A stretch of 64,000 nucleotides of DNA from Scytalidium lignicola (lineage: Eukaryota; Ascomycota; Leotiomycetes): positions 1-64,000 of the forward strand of contig NCSJ02000189.1 in assembly GCA_002812745.2 (NCBI GenBank), in the 5' to 3' direction. The translations under genes and the position numbers were made by a program. Shown here piece by piece: positions 13,101 through 25,468 of this stretch. Position 1 is the stretch's first letter. The number at the start of each line of letters is the position of its first letter. The notes beneath the pieces are model-generated. The model ran no database searches. It was not told the origin of the DNA and saw nothing but the letters and a program-made list of their open reading frames with translations.

Positions 13101-13839
13101 CCAAAAACTGCCCCGGAAAGCCTTGCCCAAATAATACGGCTCTGGAATTAATGAACACCTTTCTTCATCCTTGAATGTTTGTGCACAGTACTCTGTACGG
13201 TACTCGTCGACTTTGCCACTGCCTCGTCTTGTTCCGCAAAAAACAGGATCCCTTATCAGGACGTACTAGCACGCTTATGCCCGTAGCTTAGCGCCGCCTT
13301 CGAATTGTCAAAGCTTCAACAAACCATCTCTCCACGCCCATCTTTGTTGACGACGAAAGAAATCCATTCGACAATGAAGCAAGTCCTTCGAGACATCTAA
13401 TCCGGCCAGTCTCGTTGCGTACATGCTAATTGCACCAACGAAAAGCCTTTGCAAGACCGCAGGTGCTGGGCTGTACCATAGGCTGGCAGAGTTCGGACGT
13501 TCTGATTGGACGAGCCTGCGCCAACGCACAAGTACCCCAGCCCTCTTCTTACCCATAACAAGCTCTGTTATTCACATCGCAACATCCATCAATCTCCTCA
13601 CAACCTCACTTCAGGTCGTCCCTTATCCAGCGATTACGACCATACTCTCATTCCTTTCATTGTTATATTAACTATCATCGGCGATACGCTCGCTGAAGAG
13701 ATTGGGTAGATCCTAGTCACTTCAGCGTTCACTCCGTCGAGACGTCGCAAGAAACTCTAGGCTGCGTTTCCTCCGACCGACGATATCTTTCTTCTAATGT
13801 ATCTCTATTATAATATTTTGTGACTTCCCTGCTACCGCA
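10148..13839. other. Intergenic region between divergent genes
   Basis: It should contain the unresolved first exon and promoter of the FHA gene (left) and the promoter and 5' leader of the large disordered-protein gene (right). GTAC-rich palindromes occur near 12065-12075, 12167-12179 and 13185-13206. A single ambiguous base sits at 13084 before an A run. The 399-nt open frame near 12610-13008 has no domain or credible composition. Nothing else is supportable. Confidence 0.4.
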
Positions 13840-16800
13840 ATGGGGGTCGACTCACGAAAAGGTCCGCCCTTGCCAGCGCCGACAGATACGGACAGCACTA
13901 CTGGCGTCACCGAGTTTGGTTCGAAAGCTGCTCCCAGTAACCAGAGCGAATACCTTTTGCCGGAGGATGGAAGCCCAGTTACGATCGCTACAAGACGAAG
14001 GAAGCATGAGAGCCCACAGAGCAATTTGAATGCCAACCGATCACATACATCTCTGTTGATCGAATATTTTGAAGGTGGAAAGGGCAGTTCGTCCGAACCT
14101 CGAAGACCCTCCGTCAGAGTCAAAGTTACGCCATCTTCGAAGGGCAAATCTCGATCCAGCGGCGATCACATCCAAATATCGGAGAGCAGGACGGGCCGCA
14201 AGTCGTCTCATAGCAAACGCGGGCAATCCTCGAATGCCAGCGCTGAAATCAAACGAGACGAAAGCCCACAGGGATCATATGCCTCAGTTACCGAAGGATC
14301 CAACCTCACAACCCAAAGTGACCCAATTGAGGTCGAGATAAGACCACGAAGGGTCTCAAGTCCTCTTATTCCTACTAGAGACAACACGAAATATTCTCAA
14401 CTAACTGCCTCCGAGATTTCTTCGGTACCGGCCGACAGTTTCCTGGATGGAAAGTCATCTGTCGAGCGATCGATAGAAAGGAAACGTAGTCAAAGCTTAC
14501 CAAGAGCTGATACGTCAGGAAATGGAGAGAAATTAAAGGCACTTACGCGACAACGAAGTCGCAGTCTCAGCCGCGAGCGAATTGTAGCTCAGAAAGCCGT
14601 TGAAAAGGTTCGTCGAGACAAGACCGAACGGGACAGGTCTGAGCGAGATAAACCTGAGCGTCGACGGAAACACCGCAGTAGAAGTCGAAGTGTTAGCAAT
14701 AGCGAGCTCTATGCTGAAGGCGTCAAATCTCCTCGACGAAAGTCAAGCCGCAGCCACTACGAGGATGCTACAGCTTCGGGTCCGGACCTTAGTCTTCCAA
14801 ATTCACAGGTCAGCCGCGGATCTGACAGATATTCCGTCCGATCAGCCGGATCTAAATCTTCAATCAACAATCCTAAATTGCTCGAAACTGTCGAGGATGC
14901 TATTCGAAGGCTTATTTTACCTGAATTGACAGCACTTAAAAGAGAGCAAAGCAAGCATGCGAGCCGTGGCAGAGACTATGGAGGATCTGTAACTTCCGGC
15001 AGTGGTGTTTCTAGAGACTCTAGAGATGATGAATCCTCATCTAGAAGGCGGCTCTCGGAACGAGACGCTGCTGCGGAGTCGTTGGGCAAGGGGAAAGCGG
15101 TATCAGGAAAAACTAGTGCTAACAAGCTTCGAAAGGAGCGTAATCCACGTGAAGATCCTCTATATAATGACGCTTCAGAAGATCGAAACCGTGGTCTTGA
15201 AGCTGCGGTCGTGGGTGCAGGGATTGGTGCATTAACCTCTGCTGCCTTAGATAAGCATGAATCGCAAGATTCGGTGAGCGAGAAGAGGGAGCGCCGACGT
15301 AGGAGAACTAAGAGTCGTAGCAGGAGTGATGTGACTGAGAGCCACGAAGATCTTGAAGAGTTAGCACCGCCGCGTATGCCACTTATGAGTGAGGTCAACG
15401 CATCAGACCTAACTAGGACTTCAATATTGTCTGCAGAGACGGACAGACCTAATTCAGCGAGTCTAGAGCAGAATATAACTCCAATTCGGGAAGTGACAAG
15501 GGGAGTAGTCTCTCCATCTTTGACAACTCCAGTTGGAACACAAAAAGATCTAGAGAACCAACATATCGAGAACGCTCATGGATCTCTAGAGGGAGTTATG
15601 ACAGAATATGAACTGAATGAGCACGGAAGAAAAGTTCCTACCACCCAATCACGAGATCTTGGGGCCGGGACTGAGGAGCACCTGGAAGACCGGTCTAATC
15701 AAATATCTACCGATGCAGACCTATCAACTTTTCACCATTATAATCAGGATTACGATGATGAAGAGCTCGATTATGGACACAGTTATTACCAACATCAGCA
15801 GGAAGTTCCCCCACCTCTCCGATATATACCCTATGGGCACGAGAGGCGCGGTCTAAGCCCCATCCAGAGTGTCTCTGGATATGGAGACGATGCCGAGTCC
15901 GAGCAACACCACCGTGATTCTAGGTTGACCACCCACAGCACTGGTTCATATTCTTCACTGAATAAATCAGCTCAGAATAGAGATTCGGGCAGGTCTATAA
16001 GATCACTTGGATCTCAAGGCGATGTTCACGGAAATCATCATGACTTTCCGGAAGTTAGACAGGGTGGCCTTGCTGATTCAGAGCTGACACAGGATGGTGA
16101 TCTAGAGAGTGGAAGTTATCAAGGTTCCGAATACAAGCGTATGACGAACTATACAGAAGATAGCTCAGGCGCAGCTACCACTGGTCAAGATGTACACGGC
16201 ATTGGAGCAAACCCAGGTTATGTTGGTACGCCGGTGGCTGTGGAATCAGCAGTTGCTTCCCTGGTAAACGATTCGGAACTTACTGGCTATTCTGCGAATA
16301 ATGACCAGTATGAACGCAGAGAATCGTATGGCTCATTCGAAGAGGACTCCGAGAGACACTTCACAAGTCGTGGAAATAGCCCTACAAAACATGATACAAC
16401 CCGGGATATTGCCGGTGAAGAGTATGGTCAAGAACCTCTAAGTCAATCCAATAGTCCAGTCAAGTATGCTGAAGAGTACGATCTCGATGATCAAGGACGA
16501 AAAGTGGCATTGCCAAAGACAAAAAAGAAGGGTATCGCAGGAATTGCAGCAAATGCAGCGGCTGTTGTTTTGGGCCGGCAGCGAAACAAGAAGAAAATCG
16601 ATCCTGATGAGATAGCATATGAGGAACGACGTGAAGACACAGGAGCTCCGTTACAAAAATCCTTCAAGGAGAGAGCTATGGAGGGGCAAGGCCATATTCT
16701 GTCTCCTCGCCACAGTATTGACGTGCCGTTGAGCGACGTCGCAAGTCATGAACAGCTAAATTTGGGTGCTAGTGGAATCCCAGATTTGCAGGATCCTATG

Positions 16801-19318
16801 CCCGAGATTGGGTATGGCGATAATGATTCCGAAGTGACGACAAACCCCTCCATCATTCAAGGCCCGGTCGGTGGTGGCCAAGAAGAAGCTACTCTACGCC
16901 AGCCCATAGATAACCCTTCCACTCCAACTCAAGCTCACGACGTTAGGTCAGGCGGTGGAGCTGTAGATCCAGAAACTAGTGCTACTAGAGATGGAGGTCA
17001 AGACGAGGAGTGGCAGAGAGACTCTGGAGATCGTAAACGCGATACTCTTGTCACAAATCCATATGAAGGGACAAGTCCAATTGCAGCAATTGGAGGTGGT
17101 ATATTAGGAGAATCCGACTACGAAGGAATAAACCACAACTTTGGTCCAACGAAACTCGACTTTCAGAGCGGTAGCCCAGCAGCACTCCCGAAGGACGAAG
17201 GTTATATCTCTTCAGCACCAAACGCTCTCTCTCCTGGTGCTCTCACTCCAGACCCCGCCAGAGGTTCTGGGTTTCTCGATCATGAGATTGGGGATAGCAT
17301 GGAGGATCCTTTCTATACTTCTAGTCACTCGCGTCATCTCAGTGGAATGTCACATGGTATGAGTTCTCCAATGTATGACAGCGCCACAGGAACGGGAATC
17401 GACCGAATTCAGTCGAAGGATATTGTAGCTCTGATGGACCATGTGAGTATTCCTTCGGTTGGGTGGTTTAACTAATACTGACTTCTCTAGCTTACTGTTC
17501 GTGATGCTCAACGAAGTGCTCGCGACACAGAGCTGCTTGTAACATTAGTTAGAACTGCCGCCGAGATGCGCAATTCATTTGAAGACGTGAAAAGATTGCT
17601 CGCTGACACAGAAGACGTTATTATCACAGAGGTACAAGGCAACACGGAGAATTCTATCAAGAGGGCTATCAATGGGCCGAGACCCCAGCCGCCAAGTGCA
17701 CCACGCTCTCTACGCCCAAGCTCTAATAATGATACATTGGAGGACCTACCAACGAAGCGAAGGAATATTTTCCGCAGAGCCTTGAAAGGTCTAAGCTTGA
17801 AGAGTGCTAATGATTTAGGAAGGATAGAGGATATGCTAGAGCAACTTCTTGGGGAAGTTGAAGGTCTCAAGGCGGAAGGTTTAAGAGTTGCCCAAGGGTC
17901 AAGAAATGTCTTGGATGGTAATGGAGAATACTATGACGAACTCGAACAAGAGGGTAATTATGAGCAAGACCATGGCTATGAGCCGGAAGGAAACGCAGGC
18001 ACATCTACCGCAAGCCATGCAAGTCAATCAGGCCACCTCTCGATCCCAAAGTCTAGAGGTGCAAGTGCAACAAAGGGGTTCGACGGTAGGATATTCTCTG
18101 ATCACCGAATCAGCACTGTTCATGAGGGCGATGAGGAGGAGCTTGATGAACATCAAGAGGAAGCCCCTGACAATCAATATGAGGGAAACCAATTTGAGGA
18201 AAATCAGTACGAGAACAATCAAACTTTAGGAACACCTGTTCGTGACATGGCTCGCGAAATGGCTCGTGCAGGCTCTGTTCCTCTTGGTACACCTCCACAG
18301 CAACAACTTCCTGCTGCTTCACTCAGCAACGAGAACACTCCAAAAACAGATAAGAGCAAGAAGCACAAGTCAAGCAGTTCATCTGGGTGGATTCCGAAAG
18401 TATCTAGATGGTCTGAAACCACCGCCTCCAGTGTGTTTAGGGGGTTCCGTAGCAGTGGACGCAGCAGTGGACGAAAGGATATAGACCAATTTGCAGATCC
18501 TGCTTCGAGATCTGGCTCTGACCTAGGCAACTTTGCTGAGCAGCCAGATGCATATGGCGACGACAAGCTCCATTCTGGATACTCCCAGGAACAAATGCAA
18601 CAGTATGACGAGCACGGATCTCCACAATCACCAGTCCCTCCCGAGGATCCAAAATACAAGGCTCACAGGAACTCTCTGAACCTCCAACACCCTCAGCCTC
18701 GTCCTGGGCCTACACATCGCTACCAGACACAGCTTGAATCCCAAGCACAAGACTTCAACACTCCTATGACACCTAAATCCCTTGCTTGGGATTCGCAAAC
18801 AAGTCTCAACCGTCTGCCGGCCCAGAATACAAACCGCTACAGCAACGGTACGAATACTGACAATCTCTCGCCCGTTTCAGATGCTGCCTATTCAAATGTC
18901 ATGGCCGGTGATGAGGCTCCAGTACGGCCTCCTAAGATACCCGAGCTCCCACCAAAAATTATGGCGAGCCAAGTTCAAAAGCCAAGCCCATTGGGCAATG
19001 AGCCTTTCTCTCCAAACCACACTCCATACCATAATGATGGCAGCGGAGTGTATGATGAAGATACGCCAAGGTCTGCATCTAGGCAGATGTCTGGTGCGCT
19101 AGGAGTCCCAGCAAGGAAACCAATAGGACCACGGAGCATGAGCTCAGCCTCCAGGAGTGGAGATTTGACTCGAGATGAGGGTACAGTCCGAAGAAATAAA
19201 AACAGAGGTAAGTCTTAAAGCCAGAAACTAAGTTGTGCAGTTCATACTAATAACTTGCGTACCAGATACATTTGGCAGCGTTGCATCCCATTACAGTGGT
19301 GAATCAGAAATTTTCTAG
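13840..19318 (+). CDS. Large disordered Arg/Ser-rich protein, function unknown
   Basis: Three exons, 13840-17442, 17491-19207 and 19266-19318, are separated by 48- and 58-nt introns (GTGAGT...CTCTAG and GTAAGT...ACCAG). They encode 1790 residues. Most of the chain is low-complexity and charged. A basic SR-type region at about 205-310 carries many RSRS/RSRSLSRER repeats. Two copies of a short motif, ELNEHGRKV near 589 and DLDDQGRKV near 876, resemble each other. Two short Gly/Ala hydrophobic patches occur near 457-470 and 899-912. The region after the first intron (about 1202-1330) looks folded and conserved: LTVRDAQRSARDTELLVTLV, then RRALKGLSLKSANDL and a predicted helical EDMLEQLLGEVEGL. 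The remainder is Pro/Gln/Ser-rich. I recall similar hypothetical proteins across filamentous ascomycetes but no assigned role. A scaffold, cortical or septal protein is possible but unproven. Confidence 0.85.
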
Positions 19319-20378
19319 AAAACCTAATATCTCACGATGTGGATTTGGATGTCACGGAAAGTACGAAGCTAAGGATGCTGCTGGATAACATTTACTGGTC
19401 CTTTGGGGAAGCAAACTTGGTGGGATTTTGGGAGTCGGTTGGGCATCTCGTTCTTTAACTTGCTTCATTTTTTGCTACGTTTAGGGTTGTCTAAACAACA
19501 TGAGTGCATTAGAGAAGGACGGAGCAGATCAATGAGCAAAATCATCGGCGTTATTTTGTTTTTTACGATGATTGGTTTGTTTTTCGTTTCGATGGATGGA
19601 TTGGGATTCACGACTGTTACGAACTCAAAAAGCCTTCCCGTTCTTGTTAGCAAAGTATGGCTAGTGGCCATGTACACTCAATTGCATAATTCATTTTAAT
19701 GGAGATTTATAAGAGTGACTCTTCTCACAATAAATATTCTAGTCTTTTAATCTTTTAATGTTAAGTTGTTTGGGCTTCTATGAAGGTGTTGTACCGTGCG
19801 GCTGAGAGCGCGAAGGGGAATGAAGCACTGATTTGGTGGTTGAAATGCAAGTTGTAACGTTACTTTTTTTACGACAGGTACTTGTACGGTCCTTTAGTAC
19901 AGGTATCTTGAAGGATCCCACTTTCCCCTATCACCAGCAAAAATTACAAAGCTGAATAGGGAAAGGAGGGTCTGCGGCACGGCTAGGGAGGTTGCAGCCG
20001 TCGCCCCCTTGGAGCCAGCTCTCATTTAAAAAGAATCTCGTCCCATGTTCGCCAAGGCTGCCAGCTGCCCTGGAAATGCTTACTTGAGTGTCTTGTTAAG
20101 AAATGGTCTTGGCATAGTTTGGTCCTGGAACCTATATAATTACAACATGAAGATACGCGGGAAAAGGAGGCAAAAAAACAGCCACCATGTGTCACTTATA
20201 ACGCTGTGACTGCACCCGGGGTTTGCCCAGTTTCCAATTGTCTAAGGATTCAGGAATAAAGCTTTTCTGGGCGTGGGCGTATTATGTTGTGGCTGCTTTC
20301 CTTTTTTGTAACTCACAAAGTTATGATTATGATCTTTAACCATACTTTCTGTCCAGGTATTATAATGGCTCCCTTTCG
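19319..20378. other. Intergenic region
   Basis: It holds the 3' flank of the large disordered-protein gene. A T-rich stretch with small frames at 19403-19699 is probably 3' untranslated. A GTACGG/GTACAGG motif pair lies near 19882-19906. I see no supportable gene, though an upstream exon or signal-peptide exon of the next gene could be here. Confidence 0.4.
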
Positions 20379-21123
20379 ATGGAGATTACTGTGGTGGATT
20401 GGGATGACACCGATGAGACACTGTGCCCGGCCTTCCAAGTCAAAGCGATTCAGATACCGTTCAAAGCCATCCTGGCTGTGACCAAGACCGATACCAACTC
20501 CCAAGGAAACAACCGGCGTATTCAATGCCTCACCTAAAATAGATTGCTAACCACCGGTTGCTCCTTCTCAAAGGCCTCCATACATTGGTTATCCTCTGAA
20601 TGACCGCATTCCAGTAGACTGGCAGTTAAGCACCGCTTACCTCCCAGCTGGACCTTCATATATAAAAGGTTACTCTTTCACCGGCACAAAAATCAATACA
20701 ACGAGAGCCGAGACCTTCCAGTTCAACTACACCACCTGCTATAATTTGACAGGCTCGAAGTATTCAGCAAGCATCTTGCAGCCAGACAGTGTCACCAGCA
20801 ACTATGGGCAGTTTAGCAAGACAAATGCGACCATCAGCGGGCGGTTTAATAACGATTCCGCTTCATTCCAGCTGTTAGGCGAATTCATGGCCCAGGTTCC
20901 TAGAGTACATCCTATTTTAGCCGGGCCTCTCTCCATGAGCTTTTATGGCAGTATTGACGGTGCTCACTCAGATCTGTTGCTGGATGGTGAACAGCCAACT
21001 TGGATTCCTACGCTGGGATTCTCCAAGACGTTGAGTGGTCCTAATGAGGCGGGAACCTCACGTGTGTCCACGTATATATTATATGGTCTTGCAATGGCCT
21101 GGGCAATGTTTCTTTTTAGCTGA
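20379..21123 (+). CDS. Putative GPI-anchored-type protein, gene model uncertain
   Basis: The second part (20615-21123) is open and reads as an extracellular beta-rich domain. It has several N-glycosylation sequons (NTT, NYTT, NLTG, NATI, NNDS). It ends with a hydrophobic tail (YILYGLAMAWAMFLFS), as in a GPI-attachment signal. A preceding frame at 20379-20517 (MEITVVDWDDTDETL) has plausible coding composition. It can be joined by a 97-nt intron (GTATTC...TTCCAG, with a GCTAAC branch-like sequence), giving 215 residues. No signal peptide is found. A candidate upstream exon (MLWLLSFF, 20284) does not join in the right phase. The gene may therefore start further upstream, contain a sequence error, or be decaying. 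The C-terminal half is the reliable part. I do not recognise the family. Confidence 0.45.
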
Positions 21124-23218
21124 GAATAAGTATCACGTATGTGCTTTAGTCGTATGCTTGCGTTTCCCTTTGCTTTTCAGAGGTAGGGGATGTAGGGGAT
21201 TTGTGGTACATCTAGTGTAATTGTGAAGTGTGCAGTTATTAATTGTATAGCCACCATTATCAAAGTAAGAGAGTGTTGCCTAATAATGAGTAACCATGAT
21301 CCACTATTCTGTTCTGACTTAAGGTTAAATTTGTACTTTAATTGAACTATATTTGGCAGAACTATGTAGCATGCTGATTATAATATAACAACGCCAGTTA
21401 GCTATTTTATCATCAACGTATCTAATAGCATGGCCATCCTAGGAATACGACAGTTCTCATGTAGAAGAATCTTCAATTAATCTTAAACCAAGCCTCTCGT
21501 AAATTTTTCTCGACTTCTTATCTATTCATCCCCCCACCTAGAAAGCCCAACCTTTCTTTTGCTTTTTATCTCCCGCTTGAATAATTTCTTTTCGGTGTGA
21601 GTATCTCTGCTTACCCAGAGATTTATTGGTAAGAGAAATTAATAACTTAATTATCTCATACAAGAGGGAAAAATCCGTTAGTTCTATGTGCCGAGTCTTT
21701 AGTCTTTTATAGCGTTCGTTGGTTAGACTCAGATGAGCAACGACTTTTCTCCCAAAGTTGGCATCCCTTACTTTCCCTTCTCGTCGTCCATTTGATGAAA
21801 GTTTGCAATGCCGAGAGCATATAATTAGTGAAACGGTGCTAAAAATACAGACATGCAACGATTGTTCGACTGTTTCACATCAATCTTATATTGCTGGAGA
21901 GAATCCGGATCTAGAGAGATATTATTGTGAGAGCGGTATTAGAACACCAAGCTATCTTTCACAACAACGCAGTGGTGTTGATGCAATCTTACCTCTCTCA
22001 TCCATTATTGATCTCAAGCGCCATCCTCGCTGTTTATTACTTATCACCGTTCTTTCTCATTTGCACATGTTCAACTTCTTTCAACTACTGCTACACCACA
22101 AAGCCACCAACCTCAAAGCTTTTCTCCCCACGTGTTCATAACGCCGAGCTCTTTAGTGCAAAGCTATCGCCTACAGACACGCAATAAATTATATTACATG
22201 AGACGTAACATTAATTATTGCTTTTTGTTGCATCCCTTGCTTTAAAGAACATCACTAACAGTCTCGGCACCCACGGATATTAGCCTTGTCAGCCTCACCT
22301 ATGTAGCGCAATCACGAAGTGCTCTACCGATGCATGAAGCCCAAGAAAGAAGCTCGATGGGCAAGGAGAAGAAGCATAAACTGAGACAAAACGGGATATA
22401 TCAAAGGGCTGATATGGGGAAATATGCGATACGCCCCCCCACTGTATGATCCCGATAGGGTTTACCCCACGAGGCTGTCCTATAGGCAAGGAGTTCATGA
22501 AGTGAGGCTAGATATCTGAACAAGTTAACCAAGAAAATGAGCCAAACACCGTTGAAAAGATACGCAGCCACAGAAAGGAACAATCATAGAAGCACCACAC
22601 ATCTATCGATCATTCTCCTTTAAGTTTTGATGCTACTTTACTTCACGCCGCCAACTATATCACTAACCTCTTCTTTTCGCAATAAGATTGTCAAATAGAA
22701 AAACAAAACACCTTGTCAAAAATATAAATGTCAACAGTTTGCAACTATTATTTACATCCAACCGATCTGATAATGTACAGTACAGCCTCAATATGATATT
22801 ACAGGGGTTGCTCGAGCTCCAGCCCTTGCATGATAAGACCCCCAACAAAGAAAATATACTCAAACAAATAGAGTACCACATTGCGGCCAGAGCCTTCTAG
22901 TTTATTCTAGCAAATCATTTTCATAAGCCTGCGCCAAAAACAATAATAATTAAATAGATGAACTTGAACTTTTGAAACAAAGAAGATTTTGGCTATTTAT
23001 TTGCCTGATGAAATGTGATATCCAAAGGAGAGAATGGGAAGAAAATGAGGCTACCTGCATACGCCAAAAATCCCGGGTATCTGTAAAAATGCAGGCGCTA
23101 ACTATGCATCAGCTGACAAATGAATGAATGGACCGAACGTTAGGAAAGTTGATGAGTGAATTACAGGCAAATGTGAGTCAAGGATTCAAACCCCTGGAAT
23201 CATGGCTGCCTGTTTGCT
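21124..23218. other. AT-rich intergenic region
   Basis: About 2.1 kb between a plus-strand and a minus-strand gene, so it should contain both 3' flanks. Short frames on both strands (for example 21538-22187) overlap and lack domain character. A GTACAGTAC motif lies at 22774-22785. No gene, repeat family or RNA gene could be supported. Confidence 0.4.
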
Positions 23219-25468
23219 TTACTCGAACGTATTGCAACTGCTCTGTGTATCATCGGAGAGAATCCCTATGACACCAGCTGCAAGGAGTGCTGCATTTTTC
23301 AAGAGATGCTTCAGGCTTAATTTGTGACCAGTAACCGATAACTCTTACACTCGGACGGAATGTAGACCAATAAGTCCAAATACCTTGCTATATGTATGCA
23401 CTTACAGGACTACTTGTAAGTGGTCCAAACCCATCGTACAGATGTGCCGAGTGTCGGTTTGAGGTTTGATCTGTGACTTCATCTCCATCAGCACTGATCT
23501 CGTTGTCATTCCCCTCTGGATCATCAATATATGCCAATGGCCCCCAGACGCGCCAGTGAAGAACACCTATGTGAGCAATCCGTGTAGCCATGTCAACAAT
23601 TGGCTCTTTGTGAACAGGGATATCCATGATAGGTATATGGGGCGCAATGCCGTTTGCTTTTCGGGGGGCAGTAGCTGCATCGGATACATGAAGGTTGCTG
23701 AGAGGCATGTATGCCTCAACTAACATTTTGAGGTGAGGATGGAGTTGAGACAGGATAACCCTTTCGGCTTCTTGGTAGACCGGTGAAGCTGCATTTGAAA
23801 TGTGAGAGGCTACCCTGCTCTCGAATCCAGGGAGTTCAGTAAGTGGAGCAGGCGTTGATCGGAGGATTTGAAGGGCCAGAGCCGAGGACAGAGAGGTCCA
23901 CTTGTTTGTGTTCGGCGTTGCTGATGCTAAAATATCGAGGAGTGAGTTCCTTAGTTCGTAACTGGATTCTTGTTGTGAAACCAAAAAATAGGCTGGAGTT
24001 GCCCCTGAAGGTCCTCGAGTCGAATTAGACGATGAGACTGAGGATTCCGGGCTGGATGGTTCTGAATCCATGACATCACTATCAATATTTGCATTCCAAA
24101 CAGGCGTTGATGGCCGCGCATTAAACTCTCCAATAGCTGATGCATTGCGACTATTGCTCTCTGCCCTCAGATCGCGGTACAGTTGCATACAAATCTCGAG
24201 ATTGATCGCATCAAGCATATCCGAACGTAGTTTCAAAATGCGGTCCTCGTCAAAGAGGAACGTGTGAGGGACCGGTTCTGAAGATTTCGACGGCAAGGTA
24301 AAATTTACCAACGCCTTGAAAAAGGCCCATAACTGAGCCTTTGACCGCATAGATGCGTCAACCGTGGATTCTGTATCGAGGAGATTTATTGAATTCTTAA
24401 ACCACTGATGTGCTCTTTGGATATCAAGCTTCCCAGCCACAATTTTCTTTGCAAAGAATTTCTGTTCGAATTGTACTGTATCTTCGATGAGTATTTCCCT
24501 AAGACATCGAATTTGATGATTTGCGACATCCTGATAAATTAGTAGAGCTATGTTTATAATTTGAACTAACTTACCAATTTCATAGCCTCTAGAATTCCCA
24601 ACAGGCTTTTGATGCCTTCAATAAGTAAATTTATGTCTTGATTTCTGTCACCCTCACTTATCTGTGTGACCATAAGATCGACCCAGCTGTCCCGCATTGG
24701 AGCACAATGACGCTTTAGCAGTCCTGACAGCCACTGTGCTAATCTTGTAAGATCTGCAACTGCCTTTCCAATCTCCTGCATAAGTAATTCTACGTTAAAT
24801 GTCTCCTCAACGGAAATTCTATCCCGTTCCGGAACTAGAGTCTCTAGAATACCTCGAATGGCACCTAAAGCTGCGGGGAGAGTCCACTCTATAGCCCCAT
24901 GCCGATTCTCAAATTCCTCTCTGTTTGTTAAATATTCTCTAAGCTGGTTACCTAAGGTGTCCCAAAACTCGTTCGCCTTTTGGAGTTTCCGTTTTCCTTT
25001 CTCACCGTCTGTGTTTGGCCGAAAGTGTAAATCTGGGTTGAAGTTTATATCATGTCTAAGTTTTGGGTTGTGAACAATCTTATTAACCTCAAGTTCGCCG
25101 AGACTTTCTTTTGTAACCGGAAGTTCAAGTGCAGTCGTCACTGGTGGAGGATTCGATTTCGTCGTCGTTGTTGTCCGCTCAGCTAGGGATGACAGGACTT
25201 TATCACGATTCTGACTTCTTGGTCCTTGAACAGAGGCTCTCTTCGCTTTCTTCGGACGATATGTGAGGCTCATTGCGGACTGATTATCGGAGTCTGGCAT
25301 GTACTCTTGCTGCTCGTGAGGCACATCTCCCGAAACTTGTGGATTCGTCTCGACAGCTTCACCAGAAACTGGTTCATCCTCAGTCGGTGTTGTAGATTTG
25401 GCCGGATTATTCGAAGTCTCTATGCTTCTCCTGCGTCCTAAACTTCCTGAATTGGGCTCCATCACCAC
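23219..25468 (-). CDS. SOK1: Tcp11-domain protein, SOK1-like
   Basis: Three minus-strand exons, 25468-24575, 24530-23406 and 23341-23219, give 713 residues. The introns are GTAAGT...TATCAG and GTAAGT...AAGAG. The first 100 or so residues are polar and disordered, with RRRS and KKAKR basic patches. A helical Tcp11 domain follows from about residue 125. It contains the family signature CAPMRDSWVDLMV and the stretch IKSLLGILEAMKLDVANHQI, which crosses the first splice junction in frame. The last exon (LKHLLKNAALLAAGVIGILS) completes the helical domain. In yeast the Tcp11 protein Sok1 was found as a suppressor of protein kinase A loss, so a cAMP-signalling role is the family expectation. A Ser-rich loop lies near residue 440. 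The short last exon is the least certain part: its acceptor has a weak pyrimidine tract. Confidence 0.87.
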
